Shown piece by piece: positions 45,798 through 56,524 of a stretch of 64,000 nucleotides of DNA. The notes beneath the pieces are model-generated. The model saw only the letters and a list, made by a program, of their open reading frames with translations. It was not told the DNA's origin and searched no databases. The translations under genes and the position numbers were made by a program. Source of the DNA: Cristatella mucedo. Taxonomy: Eukaryota; Bryozoa; Phylactolaemata; Cristatellidae. The DNA lies in NCBI GenBank assembly GCA_009760855.2, contig WPIO01000035.1, positions 3,311,001-3,375,000 on the forward strand. The letters run 5' to 3'. Each line of letters begins with the position of its first letter. The stretch's first letter is position 1.

Positions 45798-46110
45798 ATA
45801 AAATGTATATCCGTCTGCAACTCTGTTACTCTACGAAGCCACAAAGGCGATATGGGTGAAACACAAGAGAGTGCATAGCCCACTATCAGCCTAAGCGGCT
45901 TTCGGTAGGAATTCGGTAGCTAGCAGACTTCAGAGGAGTCAGGACTTCGTAGGCCTTGTAGGTCACCGTAAGAACTTTGCTTTGCATCCGTTGATCAAAC
46001 GGCAGCCATCCTAGCTCTTTTTAACGAAGGAGACATATGGGTGAACTTCTGGGATTTGAAAATTAAGCTTGCAGGCGTATTCATAGCCAGCTGCAGTAGC
46101 CTTTTTTCGG
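45798..46110 (-). mobile_element. L2-B LINE, reverse, internally deleted
   Basis: Reverse L2-B. The terminal region ('cctaagcggctttcggtagg') is followed, after a deletion of several hundred bases, by 'aggccttgtaggtcaccgta', 'agaactttgctttgcatccg' and 'cagctgcagtagcc'. Confidence 0.8.
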
Positions 46111-46114
46111 TAAT

Positions 46115-47925
46115 GTAATTTAATGTATCTCCTTCTGTAACTCCACAAAGTCATAAACTAGACTATGTGAGTGTTATGCAGGAGAGTTTTGTATAGCGCA
46201 CTCCCAGCCTAAGCGGCTTTCGGTAGGCATTCACTAGCAAACAGACTTAGCCTCACGAAACAAAGAGAAAGTGAGAAGCATAGCAGAGTCAGGAGACCAG
46301 TTGAGGTAGTGAGTAGCATGGAAGTAGCAGCTCAAGATCGCTGAAAAGGATGAGCCATAGTCGGCAGCATGAGAGTAGTTGTCGTTTCGTAAGACTTGTG
46401 GAAGCGAGTTCCACAATCCAGGACCTGCAGAGCTAAAGCTTCTGTCGCCAACGGCCTTAAACCGGAGGAATGAAACAGCTAATTTATTGTCCAAACAGGA
46501 CCCGATGGCATGAACAGGCTAAAAGTGATGAAGCAGTTCAGCTAGTTATGAAGGACCCAAGCCGTGGCAGACCTTGTGGGTCAGCGTAAGAACTTTGTTC
46601 TGTATCCATTGCTCAACCGGCATTCATCCTAGCTCTTTTAGCAAAGGAGACACGTTCTAAAACCTCTGGGACTTGAAGACTAGACTTGCAGCCATATTCA
46701 TAGTCAGCTGCAGTGGCCTAGTTGCTTTCTTTGGTAGCCCAGACAAAAGGGAATTACAATAATCAAGCCGAGACAGAACTAAGGAGCTACTTAAAATGTT
46801 TTACAAGCCACTGTGGAATACAGCTCCTAATCTTTGATAAGGATCGGACATGATGGCTAGCTGTAGAACCAGTCTTCTGAATGAAGCTGCAAATATTGAG
46901 GCAGCTGTCGAACACGACACCTAAATTTCGAGCACATGGTGATGGTCGCACAATAGTATCACCTATTAGAAGAGCAAAGCCTTTTAATCCAGCCACACGC
47001 TTAGGGTGTCCTATCAGCAGCAGTTCCGTTTTATCGTCATTTAACTTCAAGAAGTTTTCCGACATCTAGGATCAAATGTCGACAAGGCAATCATTCAGTT
47101 TCTCTGTTGCTGCAGCCGATTTCGATGGTTTGAATGACATATACAGCTGAGTATCGTCAGCATAAAAGTGATATCCAATTCCATTGGCCTTAATCACTTT
47201 TCCCAGAGGTTGAGTACAAATGGAGAACAGCAAGGGACCGAGTACAGACCCTTGAGGGACTCCACAGGCGACCGGTATCGTGTCTGAGAACTGACCCCCA
47301 CACGACACGGATTGAACACGATCAGAGAAGTACGATTTAAACCACGCCAGTGCTTCATCTGCCAGACCAATCGTTGTTCTCAATCGTTCAAGCAGAACAT
47401 CGTGATCAAATGTGTCGAAGGCAGCAGACAGCTCCACCAGAGCTAGGGCATTGACATTCCCGTCATCGTCGCCACGTAGAATGTCATTGTTAACATGGAG
47501 GAGAGCAGTTTCAGTAGAATGCTGCCTCTTGAGCCCTGATTTAAATGTTTCTGACATTTCATTCTTTTCAATATGTTCAACCAGATGCTTAGCAATAGTT
47601 TTTTTAAGAATCTTTGACAAGAAAGGAAAAAGGGAAACTGGGCGATAGTTTGCAAGGACCTCTGTATCAAATCCAGGCTTTTTAAGTATGGGTCTAATGA
47701 TTGCCGACTTGAAGGACTTGGGGACGACCCTTTTTCCTAAAGAAGCAGTTAAAAGCAATTAAAAGTCTAGGTTATGGCAGGGCTAAGCTGGCCTGCCAGT
47801 GAAGGCCACAGAGACGATGGTAGGTAGCCCAGCCACATGGGAACTACAATGATCTAGCCAAAACCAAACTAAGGAGCTAGCTGAAAATTTTGCAAGCAAC
47901 CATTAAAGACAGTTCCTTATCTTGC
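46115..47925 (-). mobile_element. L2-B LINE with long open RT
   Basis: Reverse L2-B, 5' truncated, with tail at 46115-46140 ('taatgtaatttaatgtatct'). The minus strand has an open RT frame of 228 codons at 47758-47072: 'SAIIRPILKKPGFD', 'ANYRPVSLFPFLSKILKK', 'QHSTETALLHVNNDI', 'ELSAAFDTFDHDVLLERL', 'ACGVPQGSVLGPLLF' and 'GYHFYADDTQLYMSF', so YADD is intact. The acidic residue of block A reads Glu where relatives have Asp (LDLSAAFD). Frames at 47065-46787 and 46494-46234 hold the downstream 'LNDDKTELLLIGHPKR' and 'LKAVGDRSFSSAGPGLWNSL' regions. At about 47822-47925 a further piece of 3'-region sequence is appended out of order, indicating rearrangement. Confidence 0.93.
47072..47758 (-). pseudogene. 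L2-B reverse transcriptase, open frame
   Basis: Longest clean RT frame of L2-B, covering fingers and palm (blocks from 'IRPILKKPGF' to 'YADDTQLYM'). It would copy element RNA onto nicked chromosomal DNA. There is no endonuclease attached in frame, the frame ends just after the palm, and the block A Asp is Glu. It is therefore best read as a recently dead copy and not an active gene. The first ATG of the frame is not a real start, because the element is truncated there. Confidence 0.85.
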
Positions 47926-50815
47926 ATATGTATCTCTGATTGTAACTCCACAAAGTCATAAAGACCACGTGGGTGTTACGCAGGAGAGTTTTGTATAGCC
48001 CACTCACAGCCTATGCGGCTTTCGGTACGCATTCGGTAGCCAACAGACTTCGTCTCACGGAACAAAGAAAATATGGGAAGCATAGCAGAGTCATGAGAGC
48101 AGTTGAGGTAGTGAGTAGAATGGAAGTAGCAGCTCAGCACCAGTGAAAAGGATGAGCCACAGTCGGCAGTAGTAGGGTAGTTGTCGTAGCGTAAGAATTG
48201 TGCAAGCGAGTTCCACAGTTTAGGACCTGCAGAGCTAAAGCTTCTGTCACCAACGGTCTTTAAGTGGAGGAATGGGACAGCTAATTTATTGTCCATACAG
48301 GACCTGAGGGCGCGAACAGGCTGAAAGTGATGCAGCAGTTCAGCTAGGTACGAAGGAGCCTACCCGTGGTGGGCCTAGTGGGTCAGCGTAAGAACCTTGC
48401 TCTGAATTCGTTGGTCAACCGGTATCAATATTGGCTCTTTTAGCAAAGGAGACACGTGCTCAAACCTCTGGGACTTGAAGACTAGCCTAGACATCGGGCG
48501 TAATGGCTAGCTGAGGAAGCAGTCTTCTTCATGAAGCTTTTAAAATTCAGGCAGCTGTAAAAGAAAACGTCTAAATTCCGAACATGCGGTGACGGTCATA
48601 CAAGAGCATCACTTATTAGAACAGCAACATTTTCTAGTCCATCCACAGGGTTAGGGTGCCATATGAGACACAGTTCAGTTTTATCATAGTTTAGTTGCAA
48701 GAAATGTTTCGACATAGCAGGATAAAACGTCTGCAAGGCAAGCACTCAGTTTATCAATTATTGCAGCAAATTCCGACGGTTTAAATGGGAAATACAGCTA
48801 CGTATCGTCAGCATAGAAGTGATATCCTATTCCATGGCCTTAATCACTTTTCTCAGAGGTTGATTATAAATGGAGAGCAGCAACGGACCGAGGGAAGACC
48901 TTGAGGGACTCCACGGGTGACTGGTCACGTGGATGATAACTGACCCTCACACGACACAGATTGAACACGATCAGAGAAGTTGGATCTAAAGCACACAAGT
49001 GCCACGTCTGCCAGACCAAACATTGTTCTTAATCGTTCAAGTAGGTAATCGTGATCAATTGTGTTGAAGGCAGCTGACAGATCTAGCAAAGCTAGGGCAG
49101 TGTTATTCCCGGCGTCGTTTCCACGTAGAATGTCATTGTTAACACGGAAGTAAGCAGTTTCAGTGGAGTGCTCCCTCTTGAACACCGATTGAAATTTTTC
49201 TGAAATTTTATTCCTTTCAATATGTGCAATCAGTGCTTAGCGACAATTTTTTTCAAGACAGGAAAAAAAGAAGGGAAACTGGGTGATAACTTGCAAGGAC
49301 CTCTGTATCTAATCCAGGCTTTTTAAGTATCGGTCTAACGAGGGCCGATTTGAAGGACTTGGGTATAACCCCTCTTTCCAGAGAAGCATGCGAAATCTCG
49401 GTTATTGCTTGGCTAACTTGGTCTGTCAGCGAAGAACACAGAGGGATGGTATAGGGTCTTCAGGAAAAAACTTTTTTTCACTAGATCTTGTTAAGATAGC
49501 CACATCGCATGCAGAAACCTCGGAAACTCTATTAAGGAAAGTCACAGGTTGCGATTCCGCAATTGTTAACAGTCAAATGAGGCGAAATGAGGCACGAATA
49601 TGCACAATTTTTTATTAAAGAAGGCTGAAAAATTTAGGCTGAGCCGTTAATATCTAAGGAGTGAGACCTCTCAGCATTGGCCAGAAAAATTGTTTACCGT
49701 GTTAGAAATCTGTTTTGGGTCTGACTGGCAGGACTTCAGTTTGCGAGTGAAAGAGGAAGCCCTGGCTTTTTTAAGCTTCCGGGTGTAGAATCTAATGAAG
49801 TCTTTGAAATTTACAAGATCTTCATCAGACTCTGACTTCTTAAAACGGCGTTCAAACCTGTGGTAAAATCTTTAATAGTTGAAGTCTTTTTCTAAATTTA
49901 AAGGAATCTCTGTGACTCTGTAAACTGAAAAAATGCACGGGAGCATGCTTGCCAATAGCTCATGTAAGTGTCATGTTTACTGCTTCAGTGAGAGTATCAA
50001 GGCTTTCGGTCGAATCTGGGTGCAGAACAAGGCGACCTGCATCACATACAGATTTCTAAAATAGTCCTGGTCAATGCTTATTAAGTTACTTCGCTGGACA
50101 AACTCGACATTAGCCTTAGGTACAGCGGAGCAATAACAGTAAATGAGTCCAAACAAGGATCAGAGAGAGTCAGTGTGCACACCACAAGGCAAGTGGAACA
50201 GAAATCCTTAGAGATAACGAGATCTAGAGTATGGCCACCGACATGAGTGATGTGATTAACGTGTTGGACCAAGCCAAAGTTCTCAAGACAGTCAAGAAAT
50301 GAGCTGACCTGGATGTTGCTAGGGTTGTCAACATGAGTATTTAAGTCTTATGCACTCAGTAATAGCCTGTCAAACCCAAATACTTTAGCGAGGAACACCG
50401 AAAACTCCTCTAAAAAAAGTTTAGATAGCCAGAAAGATATTAGCATAGTACAACAGAGATAGGCACTTCTTTTGATGAGGACCTGACTGCAACTGATTCA
50501 AACAATGGCCCATGTGAAAACTGCTTATCTTCTAGTCAAACGAATCACGCGCAGCAATTTCCACCCACCACTAAGCTTTTCAGATCGCATGGACTTAAAG
50601 AATGAGAACACGGGTGGGTTGGTCTCAGATATACAACTACCGGAGCAGGGCCTCATATACGTTTTGGTACGTAAAAATGGATCTAGCTTTCCGTGGACAG
50701 ACTGCTCGCGGATAAATAACCTCTTGGTTTTTAGCGAGCAGATATTTAGTAGGCGGAACTTCCAACAACTGCGCGACATCAATAAAGCGGCTTGCATTCT
50801 AGTTAGCATCTAGCC
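47926..50815 (-). mobile_element. Near full-length L2-B LINE (EN, RT and 3' UTR)
   Basis: Most complete L2-B, about 2.9 kb, reverse orientation. The APE endonuclease begins at 50809: 'NICSLKTKRLFIREQSVHGK', 'KLDPFLRTKTYM' (from LDLFLLTETWM) and 'NPPVFSFFKSMRS'. It continues near 50.3-50.1 kb with 'LNTHVDNPSNIQVSSFLDCL' and 'ITHVGGHTLDLVISKD', the latter intact. RT is at about 49.34-48.8 kb: 'EHSTETAYFRVNNDI', 'LLDLSAAFNTIDHDYLLERL' and 'YHFYADDT'. The C-terminal 'LKTVGDRSFSSAGPKLWNSL' lies at 48296-47976, with the tail near 47930. Frameshifts and stops separate these, so it is inactive. No ORF1 was found. A large palindrome lies just upstream of its 5' end. Confidence 0.9.
50525..50809 (-). 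pseudogene. L2-B endonuclease N-terminal relic
   Basis: Minus-strand frame of 94 codons holding the N-terminal part of the APE-like endonuclease that nicks target DNA. 'LLNICSLKTKRLFIRE' corresponds to the usual LNIRSL-nK start. 'RTKTYM' replaces the catalytic LTETWL motif, so the active-site Glu appears lost. The frame is separated by stops from the HTLDLVIS part near 50.2 kb. Confidence 0.75.
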
Positions 50816-50853
50816 GGCCCGGCAGATATAGCCCCTTTGAATTTAAACTGAAT

Positions 50854-51026
50854 TTATTAGCACTCGTTGCGGTAGTAGCTCTCTTGCCGCGCCTCGGCTC
50901 AGCTGTGAAACGTCGACCGGCGACTGTCATTAAGCTCCAATGGACCTTAGTGACAGTCGCCGGTCGACGTTTCACATCTGAGCTGAGGCGCGGCAAGAGA
51001 GCTACTACCGTAACGAGTGCTAATAA
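50854..51026. repeat. 173-bp near-perfect palindrome (MITE-like)
   Basis: Two 86-bp arms (50854-50939 and 50941-51026) are reverse complements around a single central A at 50940 (TCCA-A-TGGA). By hand comparison there are five mismatched pairs, three of which would be G-U wobbles in a plus-strand RNA. The ends read TTATTAGCACTCG and CGAGTGCTAATAA, compatible with TA target duplication by a Tc1/mariner-type element. Because of the symmetry both strands encode nearly the same short basic peptide ('VKRRPATV', 'VAGRRFT', 'RRGKRATT'); this is a geometric consequence and not evidence of a gene. GC-rich relative to its flanks. No transposase is present. Confidence 0.95.
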
Positions 51027-51224
51027 GTGCGTTAAACTTACGGGTCACATGTTTGACAGTCAGCTGTTAATAGGGCGAACGCAGGATTCAGCATGGTTCT
51101 TACTGACCCACCGAAGAAGGCCCGCCGGTAGGTGTCGAGTAATGGCGATATCGCAACTTATGCTATGCAGGTTTTGTTTTGACTAGCATATCAGTTGACA
51201 GCTCATATACAGTCACGGCGGAGA
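51027..51224. other. Unassigned
   Basis: Short spacer, nothing recognised. Confidence 0.4.
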
Positions 51225-51395
51225 TAGCAGCGGAATACCGAATGTATCAAGGGAGACGTCAGGTGAAGGTCCGCACTGCGCTTGGAGGCACCCGAGACCA
51301 CTCTCTAGTGCGGGGAGGAATGCATAACTCTCCCGCGTAACATCCAAGTAGTCTTTGAGGCTTTGTGGAGTTACAGACGGAGATAAATTACACCA
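51225..51395 (+). mobile_element. L2-B LINE 3' fragment, forward
   Basis: Forward L2-B end: 'taactctcccgcgtaacatc' and 'gctttgtggagttacagacg', then an eroded tail 'gagataaattacaccac'. It is followed at once by an L2-A/SINE-2 tail. Confidence 0.75.
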
Positions 51396-51414
51396 CGTTA
51401 TTAATAACCATGTT

Positions 51415-51492
51415 GACAGGCATCCTGTAAGTGCCTACAGGGATTTAGTTCACTGTGGGCACTATACAAATATATTACTATTATTATACTGG
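51415..51492 (+). mobile_element. L2-A/SINE-2 terminal fragment
   Basis: 'taagtgcctacagggattta', 'gttcactgtgggcactatac' and an (ATT)-like tail. Only the shared 3' end remains. Confidence 0.65.
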
Positions 51493-51639
51493 GTGATGCT
51501 TGCTAGTGATACAGGCTACTAACTTCAAAGTGAAATTACAGCTGAATCTAAGGATTTTAGAATCACAGTTCTTTTGGAAAAGTACTCTTCCTTGACTGTC
51601 TGCTCTCTCTCAAATTTACTAAGCTAGTTTTTATTATAA

Positions 51640-51715
51640 TTCTAGGTTTACATTTGCTGCCAAGGAAGTACGATCGAATGGTTAGTGGTAGCATGGACAA
51701 CGACAACAAGCTAAT
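51640..51715 (-). mobile_element. L2-A LINE 3' UTR scrap
   Basis: Reverse scrap with 'ggtttacatttgctgccaag' and 'gaatggttagtggtagcatg'. Much diverged. Confidence 0.55.
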
Positions 51716-51761
51716 CGTAATTCTCTCACCCACATAAGCACTGCCGCTAAGCTGAATCAAT

Positions 51762-51925
51762 GCAATGTGGGTGCAAGCAAGGTGAAAGGCAGTTGCTCTT
51801 TATGGTCGTGGGTTCATATCCAGTAGTAGGCAATCCTTCTCTGTCCACTAAAAGTGCTGGTAATAGCTACCACGGCCCTTTTGCCATAACATTATATAGG
51901 CTGATAAAATCAGCAAAGCTTTATT
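51762..51925 (+). mobile_element. SINE-1 copy, old
   Basis: Forward SINE-1: 'ggtcgtgggttcatatccag' (B-box region), 'actaaaagtgctggtaatag' and 'ataggctgataaaatcagc'. Diverged, with the tail lost. Confidence 0.75.
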
Positions 51926-52861
51926 TTAAGTGACTTATTACTGGTGCATCACTTTAAAAGGCAGTCTTAGGACACGCCTGCAGAACTGCACTCAATGGTG
52001 GAATCATCTGAAGTAAAAAAAAAGTACTGCATGAGAAAGCAGACGGTAAGTAAAATAATATTCCTTTATGACATAACTCATTTGTATAGCGCCCCAAGAG
52101 AACTTAGTCTCTATTACAATCTGGGGCTAGAGAAAGCTCATTCTGCTTTCAAATCGGTAGCTGCCGCGTTTTCATGTAACTTGTGCTACATTGTAAACCT
52201 GGCTACAAAATCATGCCTTAAGAGCAATTCAAATTTTAAACTGCTCTAACGTACTTGATTGTGTGTAAGTTCTTTGATTATAACTAAGAGTACCTACTCA
52301 AAAAGTCCTTACTGAGTTACTGTAAGAACACAGGTATCAGAACTACTCGAAGACTAAACCTTAGATTGAAGTAAAATAAGCGTAAAATTAATTTTCAAAG
52401 TATCGTCGAGGTTATTGATTCTTCTGCGACACTAAGCTCACACAGGGTAACTGAAAAAGCGAAATCTAGAAAACTCATCGGCAATAAGGTTTTAATCGTA
52501 GAAACTTTAGTGAAACCACTGAGAGACGAAAATATCCAACTGAAAAGGAATTAATCTACACAGATAATAAAATTTTAATTTTCTCCTCAAGTGTATTTAT
52601 ACGAGTAATTGCCAAAAATTCCTGCACAGAATCACGCTTATTATGCTCAATACTTGTTATTAAGTTATGGAATGTTACTTACCATTCAAAAGTAGACTTT
52701 ATAGGAGGTCTTTCGATTAAATCTCCTGAATAGTTCTTCGCTAGCAAAAAAACACTAAACGTGCAACCAATGGTCTTAAAATTACCTAGAAGTATTGCAA
52801 AATAACCAAAATTACAAGATTGCTATACATGTCTTCTGAATTGTGTGGATCCCTTATGCCG
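51926..52861. other. Unassigned AT-rich DNA with one LINE-tail scrap
   Basis: AT-rich. At about 52078-52122 'tgtatagcgccccaagagaa' followed by 'cttagtctct' resembles a reverse L2-A/SINE-2 tail. Otherwise nothing is recognisable. Confidence 0.45.
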
Positions 52862-54602
52862 CTTGATAATAATAATGCACTTGATAAAGCGCCCTCAGAA
52901 AACTCAATCTCTCTCTAGGCACTTTACATTTGCTGCAAAGGGAAATGCAATCAAATGGTAAATAAAATCATGCTTAAAAACAAACAAAATGAATAATATG
53001 GTTAGGGGTGACATGCACAGGGTCAGCATGCAAATGTGGTTAGTGGCAGCATGCACACAGTGTCAGCACGCATAAGCACATCAAGGACGAATCACAGAGA
53101 CCCACTAAATGCTGTCCTAAATATGTGCGTTTCTAAGTTCTTTCTAAATATGGTCAGGTCAGGGGATGTTCTGATGCAAGTCGGGAGGGAGTTCCAGGCT
53201 TTGGGAGCATACGAACTAAATGCTCGGTCTCCAAAGGATTTGAGGTTTGTAAGAGGTATTTCTAGACTGTTGGATTCCGAAAAGCAGGTGGTACGATGCT
53301 TGGCCTGATGGGGGGTGGTATATCTGAGAGATAGGGTGGAACCAAAGAATGAAGTGACCTATACGTGAGCGACGAAACCTTGAAGTCAATCCGTTGCTTG
53401 ACTGGTAGCCAGTGCAGGTCGGCGAGGAGTGGTGTAATATGGCAACTGCGAAGCTCACGACACACAAGCCTAGCTGCAGAGTTTTGCACCGGCTGCAATC
53501 GCCTGATCACACATGCTGGCATGCCAGTAAGCACTGCGTTGCAGAAGTCGAGACGGGATGTCACGACTGCATTGACCAACATAGATGTGGTATCCTTATC
53601 TAAACAAGCCCGAATTTTAGCATGTTATGAAGCTAAAAATAGGCAGATTTGACTGTGGAGCTGATATGGTCGTCTAACGAGAGGTCTCTTTGGAATATGA
53701 CACCTAGATTTCAAGCTGATTCTACAGGAGATATGCTGGCAGGGCCAATTTTGACCGTCAGCCTTTCCAATTTCTGAATCACACTGGGTTTATCCATAAC
53801 CAGTAAGTTAATTTTATCATCATTTAGTTTTAGAAACTTTTCTGCCATCCATGTGCGGATGTTATCAATACCTGCAGCAGGTGAGTTGAGCGAATTTGAG
53901 GAGCTCGAAGGCTGGGAGGGATCAAAGCAAAGGTACAACTGAGCGTCATCCACAAAGAAGTGAAAGCCTAGATTGTGCTTGGCAATCACATCAGCGAGAG
54001 GGAGAGTATAAACCGAGAAAAGAACCTGACCTAGCACCCATATTTCAGAGGTACCTCAGATGATCTTCGTCCATTTACGTCAAAACTCTGGAGTCTCCCA
54101 CTGAGATAGCTGATCCACTGCAGAGCAGTGCCAGTGATGCCCAGGCAAGACGAGAGGCGCTCCAGAAGAACTTTGCGATCGATGGTATCAAAAGCTGCAG
54201 AAAGGTCGTGCAAAACAAGCAGAAAAACTCTACCCATGTCCGCATTCCTAAACAGGTCGGTGTATACCCTAAGCAATGCTGACTGAGTGGAGTGATTAGC
54301 TCTACAGCCAGACTGGAACTTACTAGCAAGGTGTGAGGTTTCGATATATGAGTTCAGCTGTCCCGACACGACCCGTTCCAGTGTCTTTGATAGGATTGTA
54401 TAAGGGAGACTGGGCGGTAGTTGCTTAAAGTTTCTCGTTCCAGCGTCGCTTACTTGAGAAGTGGCCTGACCACAGCTTCTTTGAAAGGTGCTGGGACATT
54501 ACCTGAGGCTAATGACATATTAATGATGTTTGTTATGCATGGCAGCAGCAGATCAATGCAACGTAGGGGCAGGACAGTGGGAATAGAGTCAAAAGGATAA
54601 TG
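52862..54602 (-). mobile_element. L2-A LINE with RT, 5' truncated
   Basis: Reverse L2-A of about 1.74 kb. (AAT)n and a near-consensus 3' UTR at 52866-53100 are followed by the C-terminal region at 53582-53262 ('VVTSRLDFCNAVLTGMPACV', 'LHWLPVKQRIDFKVSSLTY') and RT pieces. The RT pieces include 'VLFSVYTLPLADVIAKHN' with 'FHFFVDDAQLYLCFDPS' (both active-site Asp kept; Y-A replaced by F-V), and 'FQSGCRANHSTQSALLRVY' with 'LHDLSAAFDTIDRKVLLERL'. Two frameshifts break it. The 5' end is at about 54602, upstream of the 'PIPTVL' region. Confidence 0.93.
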
Positions 54603-54959
54603 ACACGTTATTGGCAAAATTTGAAGCTTTGTACCCTCTTATTGTTCTATGACTTAGTTTCACACGTTAAAGCTTGCTAATTTTCTGAAGCATCTAATGA
54701 GAAGCAAAGACAAATAATTTGGGAAAAAAGGACGACTTGTTTTCCACAGCGCCAGCTGAATAGTTTGACTATCAGGATTCAGGTTTATGCAGTTGTCTTA
54801 AACATGGATACTGGATTGGTCTTGAAGACCATTAAAATCAGCCCCCCTGTATGCTTTTCTATTGGTGCTGCTGTTTGTCAGTCGAATGGAGAGTCAAAGT
54901 TGGAGATCGTTCTCTAATGTAAGTGTAATTTAATCTAGATGCACCTCAGTCTTAGTACA
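54603..54959. other. Unassigned
   Basis: No gene or element recognised. Confidence 0.4.
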
Positions 54960-55103
54960 GCTGCAAAGTGCTTGCTATTCATAATCCCGCTTTGAATCCG
55001 GCAGGGGGCGACTCTTTATGGTACACTGCATCTGCGTGATAGCCATGAAGGCTCTTCTGCTGTTATATAAATGAGGTTGTTGAATCATCTAACCTCTACA
55101 TTT
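54960..55103 (+). mobile_element. SINE-1 copy
   Basis: Forward SINE-1 with B-box-like 'ctttgaatccgg', 'gggggcgactctttatgg', 'gaaggctcttctgctgttat' and 'gttgaatcatctaacc'. A-box end degenerate. Directly followed by L2-B. Confidence 0.8.
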
Positions 55104-55104
55104 T

Positions 55105-55445
55105 AACTTAAATGGATTAATCCGTTTATACCTCCACAAAGCTAGGAGGATTAAATGGGTTTTACACAGGAGTTTTCTTTAAGCCGGGCTGGTTTCCTAG
55201 CGAAAAAGGTAGCCAACGGACTTAATCTGGTACAAAATAGAGATATTGACAGTAGCTGAGTCAAGAGGGAAGTTTAAGAAGTGAGTAGCTTGAAAGTTGC
55301 AGCTCACGACATCTAGAAAAAATTATGCTATAGTCAGCGGCAGGAGATAAGAAAGTACTGTGTAAAAATTGCGTAAGTCAGTTCCACGGTCGACGACATG
55401 CAGGGAAAACCTTTTATCGCCAACGTTCTTAGGGAGTAGTTCTCT
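55105..55445 (-). mobile_element. L2-B LINE 3' fragment, old
   Basis: Reverse L2-B, heavily mutated. Counterparts of 'ctccacaaag', 'acacaggag', 'gagtagcttgaaagttgcag', 'gcggcaggaga' and 'cttttatcgccaacg' are in order. No coding frame. Confidence 0.75.
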
Positions 55446-56524
55446 GATCTAAAGGTCATATCGGGAACTCTTTCATAGCTACTTGAACTATGAGTGCAGC
55501 ATTAGTTACGCGTACCGTCAGTCCCTCTCTATACAATACATTTGCCGTCCCTGTCTTTCACAGTAGATTCTGTTAGGTAGGTATGATTTTGCTCTTCAGT
55601 TCAAAGAGGGAGAAACTTGCATGTGTCTTTCGTAATGTTAGGGTGTGTATCGAGAACGATTCTGTTACTATCTTCGTAAGCACCTTTCCTGAAATATCTT
55701 GGCTCTATACTTCATCGATTGAACATTGAGTTATTCTATCCATGTCAGGTTAGTTTTGTTGTTGGAGTTGAGCCCATTGGATGACGGTCGGCAAGTGAAA
55801 TCTTTTAGGATTTCGTATTCTAAGAAAAAGTTCATCTATTTCTACCAAAGAAAATTCTCAGCTAAACAGCTCCGAACAGCTAGATTTATCAAGTCACTAG
55901 CAAGGATATGCATATGCTGCAGCCGATTTGTGTAGCAACAGTTTGGACAGTAGTAAAGTACCTGTTACTCAATCTTGGATGATCACAGTACTTAATGTAT
56001 TGAAATAGTATTGAAAGGCAGCGTTGCCTCTTTAGATCGAATTGAGACTATTTTACGTCGGAATGCTGTAGGATACCCGGGTCATTTTGACATTAATATG
56101 AGCATTAATTGAAATAATAGCAGTAAAATGTACCGCTACTGCCCCAATACCTGAGACGGGCTTATATTAACCACTATCTTTTTAACCACAAGGAAGAAAC
56201 CTAGTAAATCTCGTGGTGATAAGGCCAGTCGTTTTTCTAGCTTCTGTGTCAGATACGCAGACTAAGTCAGAGAGTCTCTCTCGAAGATTAAACCCTCAGA
56301 AGAGTCTTAAACCCTCCATTCTTTAGTCTGGGCAGTCTCCACCTTTCTGCCTGTCGCTGATAACCTCATGATGACCTTCCTTCATCTTACATCTTAAGAT
56401 TATTTATAGCTCCTGCACCCGATACTAGCGGTTCTCCTACTGAGGATGGCTAGATGTACTGATGCCCTGCCTAATTAACATCTTCCTAGTAACTCAGGTG
56501 GTTTGCTGAGTCAAACAGCATTCG
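55446..56524. other. Unassigned
   Basis: About 1.1 kb with no recognisable gene or element. A plus-strand frame at 55726-55935 has no motif. Confidence 0.4.

Noticed and set aside
50799-51186. Two similar basic proteins on opposite strands
   Set aside because: Their similarity follows from the palindrome; neither has supporting context.
53365-53652. Plus-strand frames over 53.4-53.65 and 58.15-58.33 kb
   Set aside because: Antisense shadows of the L2-A C-terminal coding region on the minus strand.
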